From: Clostridia bacterium
Lineage (GTDB): Bacteria > Bacillota_A > Clostridia > Oscillospirales > CAG-272
Assembly: GCA_017407725.1 (NCBI GenBank)
Contig: JAFQWB010000037.1
Location: 1-17,793, forward strand
DNA: 17,793 bases
Direction: 5' to 3'
Part shown: one piece after another, positions 7,980-15,577 of the stretch
Layout: the number at the start of each line of letters is the position of its first letter
How positions within the stretch are numbered: the first letter of the stretch is position 1
Notes under the pieces: generated by a model
The model's database searches: none
What the model was told of the DNA's origin: nothing
The model's input: the letters and a program-made list of their open reading frames with translations, nothing else
Translations under genes and position numbers: made by a program

Positions 7980-8468
7980 TCAGAACTGATCTATATTGCT
8001 TGTGCCGACAGACGAAGACATTCCTGCGCTCTCAGCATCTGCGCTCATGGTAGCCGCCTCTTCAAGCTGCTCGTTTGAAATTGCAACGTTGCTGGGCGTT
8101 ACGATATAGGTGCCTGCAGTTATGTGCTTTAACTGACCGCCTATAGTGTAAGTAACTCCTACAAGGAAGTCTATTATTCTTCTTGCAGACTCAGCACTTG
8201 CATCCTCTATAATAAGAACAACAGTCTTCTTGCTCTTTAAGTGGTCTGCAACTCTCTTTATCTCGGAATCGTAAGAGGAAAGTCTTATCACCTTAAGCTC
8301 TACTGCCTTGGGAGCGGCAGGTCTTACCGCTTCTCTTTCGGTATAAGACGCCTCCTGCTCTATCTGCTCGTCAGTATTTCCGCCCTCAACGGCTTCCTCA
8401 TTCATTTCTTCTTCGTCCTCAATATCGTCCCCGATAAAAAGTCCTGCAAATTTCTTCATGAATCCCAT
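7980..8468 (-). CDS. sepF: Cell division protein SepF
   Basis: Z-ring-associated protein that bundles FtsZ and tethers it to the membrane. It has 162 residues. The N-terminal MGFMKKFAGLFIGDD fits the amphipathic membrane-binding helix. An acidic, disordered linker follows (about 15-50), then the SepF core at about 58-132, with VIRLSSYDSEIKRVADHL and the conserved glycine segment IGGQLKHITAGTYIVTP. A Ser/Met/Asp-rich tail of about 25 residues ends the protein. The ATG at 8468 is supported by CAGGAGGA at 8473-8480. It sits between ylmE and ylmG exactly as in Bacillus and streptococci, which makes the assignment firm. Confidence 0.95.
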   Translation of the reverse strand: MGFMKKFAGLFIGDDIEDEEEMNEEAVEGGNTDEQIEQEASYTEREAVRPAAPKAVELKVIRLSSYDSEIKRVADHLKSKKTVVLIIEDASAESARRIIDFLVGVTYTIGGQLKHITAGTYIVTPSNVAISNEQLEEAATMSADAESAGMSSSVGTSNIDQF

Positions 8469-8481
8469 ATTATCCTCCTGT

Positions 8482-8515
8482 AGCGAGCGTCTCGCTTATA
8501 TTATCTTATATTATC
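8482..8515 (-). repeat. Small hairpin and 10-bp tandem repeat in front of sepF
   Basis: AGCGAG (8482-8487) and CTCGCT (8491-8496) form a 6-bp hairpin placed 1 nt upstream of the sepF ribosome binding site in the transcript. Immediately upstream lies a perfect tandem duplication of TTATATTATC (8496-8505 and 8506-8515). The whole element fills the gap between ylmE and sepF. An effect on sepF translation is possible but unproven. Confidence 0.6.
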
Positions 8516-8517
8516 TT

Positions 8518-9234
8518 TTATTGATCCTGATTATCCTTCGGGTAATATCTTTCGCCGAATATTGCCCGTCCGGGTCTTATCATGGTCGAGCCCTTCTGCA
8601 TAGCTTCTATATAGTCTCCCGACATTCCCATTGAAAGTACCCCATTATATATATTATGCAATTTATTTTTGCAAATGTCAATAAATATTTCGTAACTTTG
8701 AGAGAAATATTCTAAAAGCCTATCCTTATCGTCGGTTTTCGGAGGGATTATCATAATTCCCCGAAGCTCAAGAGCATCAAGGCTCATTATCGTATCGCAA
8801 AGCCCGTAAAGCCCTTCTATATCGACTCCGCCCTTTGACTCTTCTCCTCCTATATTGACCTCTGCAAGCACGGGCATTTTCTTGCCTATTTTCTTGCACT
8901 GCTTATCTATCTCTCTTGCAAGTCTTTCGGAGTCCACCGACTGTATCATGCAGACCTTATCGACTATATATTTTACCTTGTTTGTCTGAAGTCTTCCTAT
9001 GAAGTGAATATTCAGCTTCTCTTTATCAAGATCCGGATATTTTTCAAGAAGCTCCTGAACTCTGTTCTCGCCTATATCGGTAAGACCGTGCTCTGCCGCA
9101 CGGTTTATAATCTCTGCGCTCACCGTTTTTGTTGCGGCACAGACAGTCACATCGGCTGTGGCATATTTTTTTACATCTTCAAAAAGCTTATCAAGTCTTT
9201 CGTAAAGCTCATTATAATTATCTGTCTTTTGCAA
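8518..9234 (-). CDS. ylmE: YggS/YlmE family pyridoxal-phosphate-binding protein
   Basis: PLP-binding TIM-barrel protein of the YggS/PLPBP (COG0325) family, thought to control PLP and amino-acid homeostasis rather than act as an ordinary enzyme. It has 238 residues. The PLP lysine fits K36 in VCAATKTVSAEIIN. Other signatures are IGENRVQELLEKY, NIHFIGRLQTNKVKYI, MGMSGDYIEAMQKGSTMIRPGRAIFG. The start chosen is TTG at 9234; no in-frame ATG exists before the conserved core, and an ATG at 9245 is out of frame. The ribosome binding site is weak (AAAGG about 15 nt upstream). The frame is the same as that of the preceding HlyD-like gene, separated by that gene's TGA and 9 codons. Confidence 0.92.
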   Translation of the reverse strand: MQKTDNYNELYERLDKLFEDVKKYATADVTVCAATKTVSAEIINRAAEHGLTDIGENRVQELLEKYPDLDKEKLNIHFIGRLQTNKVKYIVDKVCMIQSVDSERLAREIDKQCKKIGKKMPVLAEVNIGGEESKGGVDIEGLYGLCDTIMSLDALELRGIMIIPPKTDDKDRLLEYFSQSYEIFIDICKNKLHNIYNGVLSMGMSGDYIEAMQKGSTMIRPGRAIFGERYYPKDNQDQ

Positions 9235-9261
9235 GTATCTGTCATCTGCCTTTCTGCGGCA

Positions 9262-10626
9262 TCATTTAAGTATCTTTCCGTCGTAAAGATCGGTTCCCTT
9301 TAATATTACGTTATCGTTCTGAGCTATAAGCTTATAGCTTCCCGACGATCTTTCTTTATCGTTTGTGACTATCATCATTCCGTTTTCTGCGAAAAGCGGT
9401 ACTACCTCTCTGAACTGAACGATAAATCCTCTCTTGATATATACGCCGTACACACCGTCAATTTCTCTTATTGCACTCGTTGGGATCTTGAAGCCCTTGT
9501 AGCTTGCGTAAATTATCGAGATGTCGGTTATTCTTTCAAAGGGGTGAGAGGGATCCTGCGTGTTGCACGAGAGAATGAGCACTCTTTTATCGGAGCCCTT
9601 TTCGAAAATGATCTTTTCAAGAGTCATTTCAACCTCAAAATCACCGACTCTGCACTGATATCTCTTTCCGATAGAGAGCTTTGAGGTTTCTGCCGAGCTT
9701 ACGATACAAACCGCTCTGAACGTTTCTGATTCAACTATCTTTCCGATACACGATTTTTCTTTGTAAATATCGAGTCCGGGATCGTCGGAATCCTCTTCTG
9801 AGTCCTCTCCTTCTTCGGGAGTTTCTGCTTCTTCGGGTGCTGACGTTGTAACTACCGGATTTTCTTCCTTCTCATCTGCATAAAGAGGATCGAAAAGCTT
9901 CTCTGCCTCCTTGACCGAAAGCGAAAGCGCGCCGTCAAGATCTATTCTTTCCTCATAGCCGTCTATTTCGCTGAAGAACCATCCTGCGCTCTGAAGCTTA
10001 ACCGTTTCTACGGGATAGCCAACCTTTTCTCTTACCGCACTTATTGCGTCGTCACAAGCCTTGAGCGCGCTTGAAATCGAAAGATTGTTATTCATTACCT
10101 CTTTGGCAAGAAGCAGGGCGCGAAGTGATTCGCGGTACAGATCGGCGTCACCTATTCTTTTATCCGCAAGACAGTTATAAATGCTGTCATATACTGCATT
10201 TATTCTTGCATCAAGCGACGTTTCGGTTGCTTCATCCCACTGTCTGCTTGCAAGCACTATGGCTTCTCTCATAAGATTGAGCCTTGTGAGTGTTTCTATA
10301 AGCGAATAGCTTCCTCCGCTTTTATAATAAACACCTGCAAGCGGCTCGTTTTTCGAGACCTTGCTTCCGCTCTTGATATAGTATTCTACGTTTCCCGTCA
10401 TACTGCTGTAAACGTATTGCTCGTCTTTTACAAGATAAGCGCTTGTATTTATAGCGGCATCGTATTTGTTTTCCTTCACGGGCAAAGTGTTTACCCCGTC
10501 CGCAAGGCTTTTCGAGGTGTGATAGCCTATATCTATAACAAGTATAACGACCGCAAGAGAAACAGCAATTATCGAAGCAAGCTTTTTCTTGTCCTGTATT
10601 CTGATCTCTCTTCCGAATATTTTCAA
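9262..10626 (-). CDS. HlyD-like membrane-anchored adaptor protein (function unknown)
   Basis: About 454 residues. A short basic cytoplasmic N-terminus is followed by one membrane helix at about 15-35 (ASIIAVSLAVVILVIDIGY). The outer part begins with a biotinyl-lipoyl-like segment (YVYSSMTGNVEYYIKSGSKV), then a helical stretch (about 105-210), a very acidic low-complexity linker (about 265-290, EEAETPEEGEDSEEDSDD) and a beta-rich C-terminal part with a second lipoyl-like/barrel region. This order resembles HlyD/MFP efflux adaptors, but no ABC or MFS partner is nearby. Similar proteins are often annotated beside ylmE-sepF in Clostridia (recollection), so a role in envelope or division is as likely as export. 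TTG at 10626 is preferred because GGGAGGTG lies 8 nt upstream; an in-frame GTG at 10635 overlaps that site. Confidence 0.65.
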   Translation of the reverse strand: MKIFGREIRIQDKKKLASIIAVSLAVVILVIDIGYHTSKSLADGVNTLPVKENKYDAAINTSAYLVKDEQYVYSSMTGNVEYYIKSGSKVSKNEPLAGVYYKSGGSYSLIETLTRLNLMREAIVLASRQWDEATETSLDARINAVYDSIYNCLADKRIGDADLYRESLRALLLAKEVMNNNLSISSALKACDDAISAVREKVGYPVETVKLQSAGWFFSEIDGYEERIDLDGALSLSVKEAEKLFDPLYADEKEENPVVTTSAPEEAETPEEGEDSEEDSDDPGLDIYKEKSCIGKIVESETFRAVCIVSSAETSKLSIGKRYQCRVGDFEVEMTLEKIIFEKGSDKRVLILSCNTQDPSHPFERITDISIIYASYKGFKIPTSAIREIDGVYGVYIKRGFIVQFREVVPLFAENGMMIVTNDKERSSGSYKLIAQNDNVILKGTDLYDGKILK

Positions 10627-10644
10627 GGCTGACACCTCCCATCC

Positions 10645-11550
10645 TTACATACTTAAAAATTCATTTGCTATTCTGTCTGCTATCTGCTCCGCGCTTTCAA
10701 GGCAGATGTCGATCTTGATAGCTTCTTTGTTTCTTTCCCACCAGGTAAGCTGACGCTTTGCATAGTTTCTGCTTGCCTTCATTACCTTGGCAACAGCCTC
10801 GTCCTCGCTTATCTCTCCCCTTAAATATTCGGAGATTTCCTTGTATCCTATCGCCTGCCCTGCGGTGGAGATAGGATCGAGCGCGAGCGCTCTTACCTCT
10901 TCTATAAGTCCCTCATCCTTCATCATAAGCACACGCTTATCTATTCTGTCATAGAGCATCTGTCTGTCTGATGCGGTGAGAGTGTATATTTTCGCATTAT
11001 ATTTCTGCTCTCTTCTTGAAAGCTTATCAAGCTCCGATTTCGTTTTGCCCGATATGAAATATATTTCAAGTGCTCTTATTACTCTTTTGGCATTGTTGGG
11101 ATGTATTGCCGCCGCAGATTCGGGATCTATCTTTTGCAGCATTTTATGGTTTTCCTCGGGTGTGTTTTTTGAGAGCCTCTCTCTTATTTCTTCATCGGCG
11201 CCGGGTGCTTCAAACGAGTTCTGATAAAGAACACTCTCAAGATACAGCCCCGTTCCTCCGCAGAAAATTGGAGTCTTACCTCTTCTTACTATATCCGCAA
11301 TACACCTCTCGGCATCCCTTACGTAGTCGGCGCAGGAGTAATTGTCAGAGGGGTCTGCAACGTCTATCATATGGTGAGGCGCGGCTGCAAGCTCCTCTTT
11401 CGTGGGCTTTGCCGTTCCTATATCCATACCCCTGTATATCTGCATCGAATCGCAGGATATTATCTCTCCGTCAAGCATTTTTGCAAGTTTTATTGCAAGC
11501 GAGGTCTTGCCCGATGCCGTCGGGCCTGTTATACAAAGTATCTTCTGCAT
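10645..11550 (-). CDS. miaA: tRNA dimethylallyltransferase
   Basis: Transfers a dimethylallyl group from DMAPP to A37 of tRNAs reading codons that begin with U, the first step to ms2i6A. About 301 residues, as usual. Seen: P-loop GPTASGKT (9-16), then ISCDSMQIYRGMDIGTAKPT, HHMIDVADP, the GGTGLYLESVLY segment, NAKRVIRALEIY, and near the C-terminus the tRNA-binding RNYAKRQLTWWERN. ATG at 11550 is chosen because the family N-terminus begins at MQKILCITGP. An upstream in-frame ATG at 11571 would overlap queA by 20 nt and cannot be excluded. The gene starts directly after the queA stop, indicating coupled translation. Confidence 0.95.
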   Translation of the reverse strand: MQKILCITGPTASGKTSLAIKLAKMLDGEIISCDSMQIYRGMDIGTAKPTKEELAAAPHHMIDVADPSDNYSCADYVRDAERCIADIVRRGKTPIFCGGTGLYLESVLYQNSFEAPGADEEIRERLSKNTPEENHKMLQKIDPESAAAIHPNNAKRVIRALEIYFISGKTKSELDKLSRREQKYNAKIYTLTASDRQMLYDRIDKRVLMMKDEGLIEEVRALALDPISTAGQAIGYKEISEYLRGEISEDEAVAKVMKASRNYAKRQLTWWERNKEAIKIDICLESAEQIADRIANEFLSM

Positions 11551-11551
11551 A

Positions 11552-12616
11552 TCATTCAAAAAGGCAGGCATCTCCGAAGGAGAAGAATCTGTACTTCTTT
11601 TCTATAGCCTTCTCGTAAGCACCTATAGCTATTTCTCTTGAAGAAAATGCCGAAACGAGCATCAGAAGAGTGCTTTCGGGCAGATGGAAGTTTGTTATGA
11701 GCGCATCCGTTGCCTTGAATTTATAGCCCGGATAAATAAATATTCTCGTATCGTCTGCCATCTCGTGAACTATTCCGTTCTCGTCAGAAACGCTTTCAAG
11801 AACACGGCAGGACGTAGTTCCCACCGCAACTATTCTGCCGCCGTTTTTTCTTGCCGAATTAATAATATCTGCATTTTCCCTCGTCACGGTGATGAACTCG
11901 CTGTGCATATCGTGATCGGCAATCTTTTCTTCCTTAACAGGTCTGAAGGTTCCAAGACCTACGTGAAGCATAACTCTCGCTATCTTGATTCCCTTTTTCT
12001 CGATTCTTTCAAGAAGCTCGGTGGTAAAGTGAAGACCTGCCGTAGGTGCCGCCGCACTTCCTCTCTCGTTTGCATAAACGGTCTGATAAGAATCGTTATC
12101 CTCAAGCGGCTTTGTTATGTAAGGCGGAAGGGGCATCTTGCCAACCTTATCGAGAACTGTATAAATATCCCCGAGTGATTTATCGTAAACAAATTTAACG
12201 ATTCTGTTTCCGCCCTCGACCGTTTCAAGAATCTCTGCACGTAAAATACCGTCGCCGAATATAATGGTAGTGCCCGGCTTAAGTCTTCTTCCCGGTCTTG
12301 CAAGTGTTTCCCACACGTCAAGTCCTCTCTGTCTTAAAAGAAGAAGCTCAACCTCAATTCCGCTTTCTTCCTTTATTCCGAGAAGTCTTGCGGGGATCAC
12401 CTTTGAATCATTTATAACAAGGACGTCGTTTTCGTGAAGGTGATCTATTACGTCGGAAAAGATCTTATCCTCGGTCTCTCCCGTCTTTTTATTTATGATC
12501 ATCAGCTTTGCGCCGTCACGCTTTTCGGAGGGCTCCTGAGCTATGAGCTCCTCGGGGAGCACGTAGTAAAAATCCTTTACCGAAAGGTCGGTCGCACTTT
12601 TTTGGTTATCAATCAT
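11552..12616 (-). CDS. queA: S-adenosylmethionine:tRNA ribosyltransferase-isomerase
   Basis: Adds the ribosyl part of SAM to 7-aminomethyl-7-deazaguanine at tRNA position 34, making epoxyqueuosine. 354 residues, family size. Seen: [17 protein letters not shown] near the start, [17 protein letters not shown], the [13 protein letters not shown] signature, [23 protein letters not shown], and the C-terminal [19 protein letters not shown] and FSFGDACLF. The ATG at 12616 has GGAGA 9 nt upstream. A longer frame from 12679 is rejected because it would start inside the -35 box. It is the first gene of the leftward block, with a consensus promoter at 12651-12679. The other queuosine genes (queC, queD, queE, queF, tgt) are not in the window. 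Confidence 0.96.
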   Translation of the reverse strand: MIDNQKSATDLSVKDFYYVLPEELIAQEPSEKRDGAKLMIINKKTGETEDKIFSDVIDHLHENDVLVINDSKVIPARLLGIKEESGIEVELLLLRQRGLDVWETLARPGRRLKPGTTIIFGDGILRAEILETVEGGNRIVKFVYDKSLGDIYTVLDKVGKMPLPPYITKPLEDNDSYQTVYANERGSAAAPTAGLHFTTELLERIEKKGIKIARVMLHVGLGTFRPVKEEKIADHDMHSEFITVTRENADIINSARKNGGRIVAVGTTSCRVLESVSDENGIVHEMADDTRIFIYPGYKFKATDALITNFHLPESTLLMLVSAFSSREIAIGAYEKAIEKKYRFFSFGDACLFE

Positions 12617-12634
12617 TTTATCAAATCTCCAATA

Positions 12635-12662
12635 TTGTACACTCCTATATATTATATAATAT
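12635..12662 (+). promoter_or_regulatory. Possible promoter of dapA, overlapping the queA promoter
   Basis: TTGTAC (12635-12640) and TAATAT (12657-12662) with a 16-nt spacer would start dapA near 12669, with a leader of about 68 nt. The AT-rich partly palindromic core also holds the queA -10 on the other strand. The match is moderate and other starts are possible. Confidence 0.35.
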
Positions 12663-12679
12663 TTTATTCTTAAATTCAA
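12651..12679 (-). promoter_or_regulatory. Sigma-A-type promoter of the queA-tatD block
   Basis: On the minus strand, -35 TTGAAT (12679-12674) and -10 TATAAT (12656-12651), spacer 17 nt; start near 12644, giving a leader of under 30 nt. It is the only clear promoter found upstream of the ten leftward genes, although internal promoters were not excluded. Confidence 0.82.
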
Positions 12680-12736
12680 GAGTAAAAAAATCTTTTATTA
12701 CCGATATTTACCGCAAAAAAACAAGGAGGGATCGTT

Positions 12737-13612
12737 TTGAGCACAAGACAGCCCCTAAAAGGATGTATAACCGCCCTTGCCACCCCATTTTCAGATCTTA
12801 AAATAGACTACAAGGCTCTGTCCCGAATGATAGCATTTCAGGAAAACAAAAAGCGGCGCGCCGAGATATCGGGAATCGTTATTGCGGGAACCACGGGGGA
12901 AAGCCCCACTCTTTCGGATGATGAAAAGCTTTCTATGCTTTCCTTTTCTCTTGAGAAAAGCTCTCTTCCGATAATAATGGGAGTGGGCTCAAACGACACA
13001 AAAAAGACCTGCGATCTTGCAAGACTTGCCTCTGCAGAAGGTGCTCATTCACTTCTCGTCGTATCTCCCTACTATAACAGACCCAACCCCGAGGGACTTA
13101 TAAAGCATTATCTCTCGGTTGCCGAATCAAGCGAGGTGCCGATAATAGTATACAACGTTCCTCACAGAACCGGAGTTGATATTCCCATTTCGGTCTACGA
13201 GCGTCTGTCAGAGCACGAAAATATAGTCGCCGTGAAGGAAGCCTCGCCCGAGATCACAAAGGTAATACGTGCCTCACTCGGAACAAATCTTTCGGTCTAT
13301 TCGGGCAACGATGAGCTTGCTCTCGCATCGATCGCCTCGGGTGCGATCGGTCTTATCTCGGTATGCTCAAACATTGTACCCGAAGAAACTGCGCTTCTTA
13401 TAAAATGCGCTCTTGAGGACAAAATGAGCGATGCTAAGGCAATTCTGAAAAGACTCTTGCCCGTGCTTGACTTCCTTTTCTGTGACGTGAGCCCGATACC
13501 CTTAAAATATGCTCTTTATAAAATGGGGCTTTGCAAAAACGAGCTCCGTCCTCCCCTATGCCCGCTCTCTGCCGCCAAGGAGACTCTTTTTGAAAGATTA
13601 TCCTTCTTTTGA
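12737..13612 (+). CDS. dapA: 4-hydroxy-tetrahydrodipicolinate synthase (DHDPS)
   Basis: Condenses pyruvate with aspartate semialdehyde in lysine and diaminopimelate synthesis, so it feeds cell-wall precursors. A TIM-barrel class I aldolase of 291 residues, normal length. Key residues: T52/T53 in GTTGESPTL, Y113 in SPYYNRP, Y139 and R144 in IVYNVPHRTG, Schiff-base K167 in VAVKEAS, and YSGND at 188-192. The arginine in VPHRTG supports DapA over N-acetylneuraminate lyase or other relatives. The start is TTG at 12737, fixed by AAGGAGGG at 12723-12730 with a 6-nt spacing. The gene stands alone, divergent from queA and convergent with the lipoprotein gene. The C-terminus (from about 265) is cysteine- and proline-rich and looks less conserved. 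Confidence 0.93.
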   Translation: MSTRQPLKGCITALATPFSDLKIDYKALSRMIAFQENKKRRAEISGIVIAGTTGESPTLSDDEKLSMLSFSLEKSSLPIIMGVGSNDTKKTCDLARLASAEGAHSLLVVSPYYNRPNPEGLIKHYLSVAESSEVPIIVYNVPHRTGVDIPISVYERLSEHENIVAVKEASPEITKVIRASLGTNLSVYSGNDELALASIASGAIGLISVCSNIVPEETALLIKCALEDKMSDAKAILKRLLPVLDFLFCDVSPIPLKYALYKMGLCKNELRPPLCPLSAAKETLFERLSFF

Positions 13613-13635
13613 TGAGATCGGGGATAATAAGGCAA

Positions 13636-13675
13636 AAAAACAAAAGACAGAGACGATTCTCTGTCTTTTGTTTTT
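13636..13675. terminator. Bidirectional intrinsic terminator between dapA and the GH43-like lipoprotein gene
   Basis: CAAAAGACAGAGA (13641-13653), loop CGAT, TCTCTGTCTTTTG (13658-13670), with A-run before and T-run after, gives a perfect stem of at least 13 bp that works on both strands. The stop codon of the leftward gene (13676-13674) touches its tail. Confidence 0.93.
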
Positions 13676-15479
13676 ATCTGTTCTCTGCGACGTCAACGTA
13701 GAGCATTCCGTCCTTTTCGAAAAGGGGAACGTACGTGGTTGCGGGCGTTCCCGAATTGGGAGCGTGAATTACCATATAGATCCTTCCTTCTTTCGATCTG
13801 AGGATCATACCGTGTCCGCCCTCGATTACGGAGAATACGTTCGTATCATCTCCCGTAAACATGGGAGCTTCGGACTGTATCCACTCGCCGTCTATCTCTC
13901 CGTTTGAAGATTTTGCAATAGTTACAGCATATCCGTGAGCGCCGAAATTCGACCATATCATAAGAAGCGATCCGTCTTCACATCTGTACATCCACGGTCC
14001 GTCCGTTACCTGCTGATCTGTCCATACGGGATCGTCGGCTCTGAATATCTCCACAGGCTCTGAAGTAAAGTAGGAAAGATCTTCGGAAAGAGGTGCATAG
14101 CACATTCTGCCTATACCGTCATCGGTCGAGGTCCACTCATGAACGAAGACCATATAGGGATTTCCGTTTTTATCAACGTAAAGGGTTCCGTCTATAGCAT
14201 CCCAATCAAAGGCTGTAATATGTCCCTTCTCGGTAGCATCGGGTGAGTTTTTTGATATGATCTCAAAGGTACCGTCGGGTGTATCGGAACGAAGCACCGC
14301 TACTCCTCTATGATTGTTTCTTGATGACTTATAGGTCGCCATAAGATAGAACTTGCCGTTATAATAATGGCACTCGGGTGCCCAGAAATCACCTATCGCA
14401 TCACTTCCGTCGGCAGTAAATATCATCTTCGTGCTTGTCCACTCAAGCAGATCCTCACTTGTTCTTACAGAGAATCCGTTTCCGCCGTTGGCGTACAGAT
14501 AATATGTTCCGTCATGAAGAAGTATGCAGGGGTCTCTCTGGAAGAACGCGGTTATACTGATACTCATATACTTCGGAATGGAAAAGCTTCCGTTTTTATA
14601 AACCTTTTCATAGAAATAGTGTACTGCTCTGATCAGATTCACATCGTCTCTTCCGCAAAGATATATCTTTACACCATCATCATCGATGTACTGCTCTACC
14701 TTGTATGTAAGATCGTAAGAAGCCGAACAAAGTTCCTCTCCCTTTTTTCCTGCTCTTCCGATAATTACGGCATTTTTATAGCGTGTATCGTCATCTTTTT
14801 TTGAAAGCACATCAAGAACAGTATCCTTTCCGCTTGCTTTTCGAATCATAAATGCAACAGACTCTGCCATTGTTTTCACGGCTTTTGATGCATCCTCGGG
14901 ATAGAGGACCGCAAAATCCTTAACATCAAGATCTGTTCCGCTTGCTCTTATTTCAAAATCACCTATCATAGCATTATTACCCATCTGACTGTATAAATCC
15001 TTAAGAAAGGCCAAAAAATCTCCTATCGCGGCACATATAAGATCGTCGCTTAAGGCTGTAATAACAATTATTCCCGCCTCGGACTTTATTATATACTCAT
15101 CCGCGGCAAGAGAATCGGTTATTGACGACTCTTCTCTGTTGGTTTTTCCGATAACAATTTCCTTTGCTCCCTCAGCACGAGCTATCTTATCAACTCTCAT
15201 AGGAAGCTTCTTACCCGAGAGCTCCTTTACAAGGGTAGAAATATCTCCTGCCGCGCCCTCCACGCGCTTTGAAACCTTATCCGAATAAACGATAGTAAAC
15301 TCGGAGAGATCATAAAGCTTATCACCGACAGCAGTTGTCGTTGCCAAGGTCGTTGTTGTAACGGGCTCCTTTGTGGTATTAGTATCACTACTTGTCCCTA
15401 TAGGCGAGCTTTCACCCGAGCACGCAATGAATAGAACCGCGATCAGAGAAAAGCAAAGAAAAACAAGTAACTTTTTCAT
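13674..15479 (-). CDS. Lipoprotein with duplicated N-terminal domain and GH43-like glycosidase domain
   Basis: 601 residues. The signal peptide ends in a lipobox-like LFIAC with lipid-anchored C20, followed by a Thr/Ser-rich spacer (21-52). Two similar alpha/beta-like domains follow, at about 58-165 and 186-295, each with F-x-[IV]-[VL]-Y, SK, SGK, [IV]-[VI]-IG and I-x-[IV] ... DD in the same order. The rest (about 312-601) is a five-bladed GH43-like domain: RDPCILLHDGTYYLY (general base D316), WAPECHYYNGKFYLMATY (366-383), DAIDGTLYVD (D430, the third carboxylate), VTDGPWMYR (D493 where many GH43 enzymes have the acid Glu) and GGHGM (554-558). Likely acts outside the membrane on arabinan, xylan or galactan side chains; the substrate cannot be read. 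ATG at 15479 has GGAGG 6 nt upstream. Confidence 0.82.
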   Translation of the reverse strand: MKKLLVFLCFSLIAVLFIACSGESSPIGTSSDTNTTKEPVTTTTLATTTAVGDKLYDLSEFTIVYSDKVSKRVEGAAGDISTLVKELSGKKLPMRVDKIARAEGAKEIVIGKTNREESSITDSLAADEYIIKSEAGIIVITALSDDLICAAIGDFLAFLKDLYSQMGNNAMIGDFEIRASGTDLDVKDFAVLYPEDASKAVKTMAESVAFMIRKASGKDTVLDVLSKKDDDTRYKNAVIIGRAGKKGEELCSASYDLTYKVEQYIDDDGVKIYLCGRDDVNLIRAVHYFYEKVYKNGSFSIPKYMSISITAFFQRDPCILLHDGTYYLYANGGNGFSVRTSEDLLEWTSTKMIFTADGSDAIGDFWAPECHYYNGKFYLMATYKSSRNNHRGVAVLRSDTPDGTFEIISKNSPDATEKGHITAFDWDAIDGTLYVDKNGNPYMVFVHEWTSTDDGIGRMCYAPLSEDLSYFTSEPVEIFRADDPVWTDQQVTDGPWMYRCEDGSLLMIWSNFGAHGYAVTIAKSSNGEIDGEWIQSEAPMFTGDDTNVFSVIEGGHGMILRSKEGRIYMVIHAPNSGTPATTYVPLFEKDGMLYVDVAENR

Positions 15480-15495
15480 GGTAAACCTCCAAACG

Positions 15496-15531
15496 ATGAG
15501 TTTTCTTATTTACAATGAGTTTTCTTATTTA
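15496..15531 (-). repeat. 17-bp direct repeat upstream of the lipoprotein gene
   Basis: ATGAGTTTTCTTATTTA occurs perfectly at 15496-15512 and 15515-15531, a 19-nt period (nearly two helical turns). It lies between the possible promoter and the ribosome binding site of the lipoprotein gene. It could be an operator or a recent slippage duplication. Confidence 0.75.
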
Positions 15532-15559
15532 ATATTAATATTTTTTAACCGAACAACAA
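15532..15559 (-). promoter_or_regulatory. Possible promoter of the GH43-like lipoprotein gene
   Basis: On the minus strand, TTGTTG (15559-15554) and TAATAT (15537-15532) with a 16-nt spacer would start transcription near 15525, inside the upstream copy of the 17-bp repeat. The match is moderate; read-through from the gene at 15578 is an alternative, as no terminator is seen between them. Confidence 0.4.
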
Positions 15560-15577
15560 AACCAGATCAGGAAATCT

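Noticed and set aside
11070..11641. Several plus-strand frames opposite miaA
   Set aside because: Antisense shadows; the miaA motifs on the minus strand account fully for this region.
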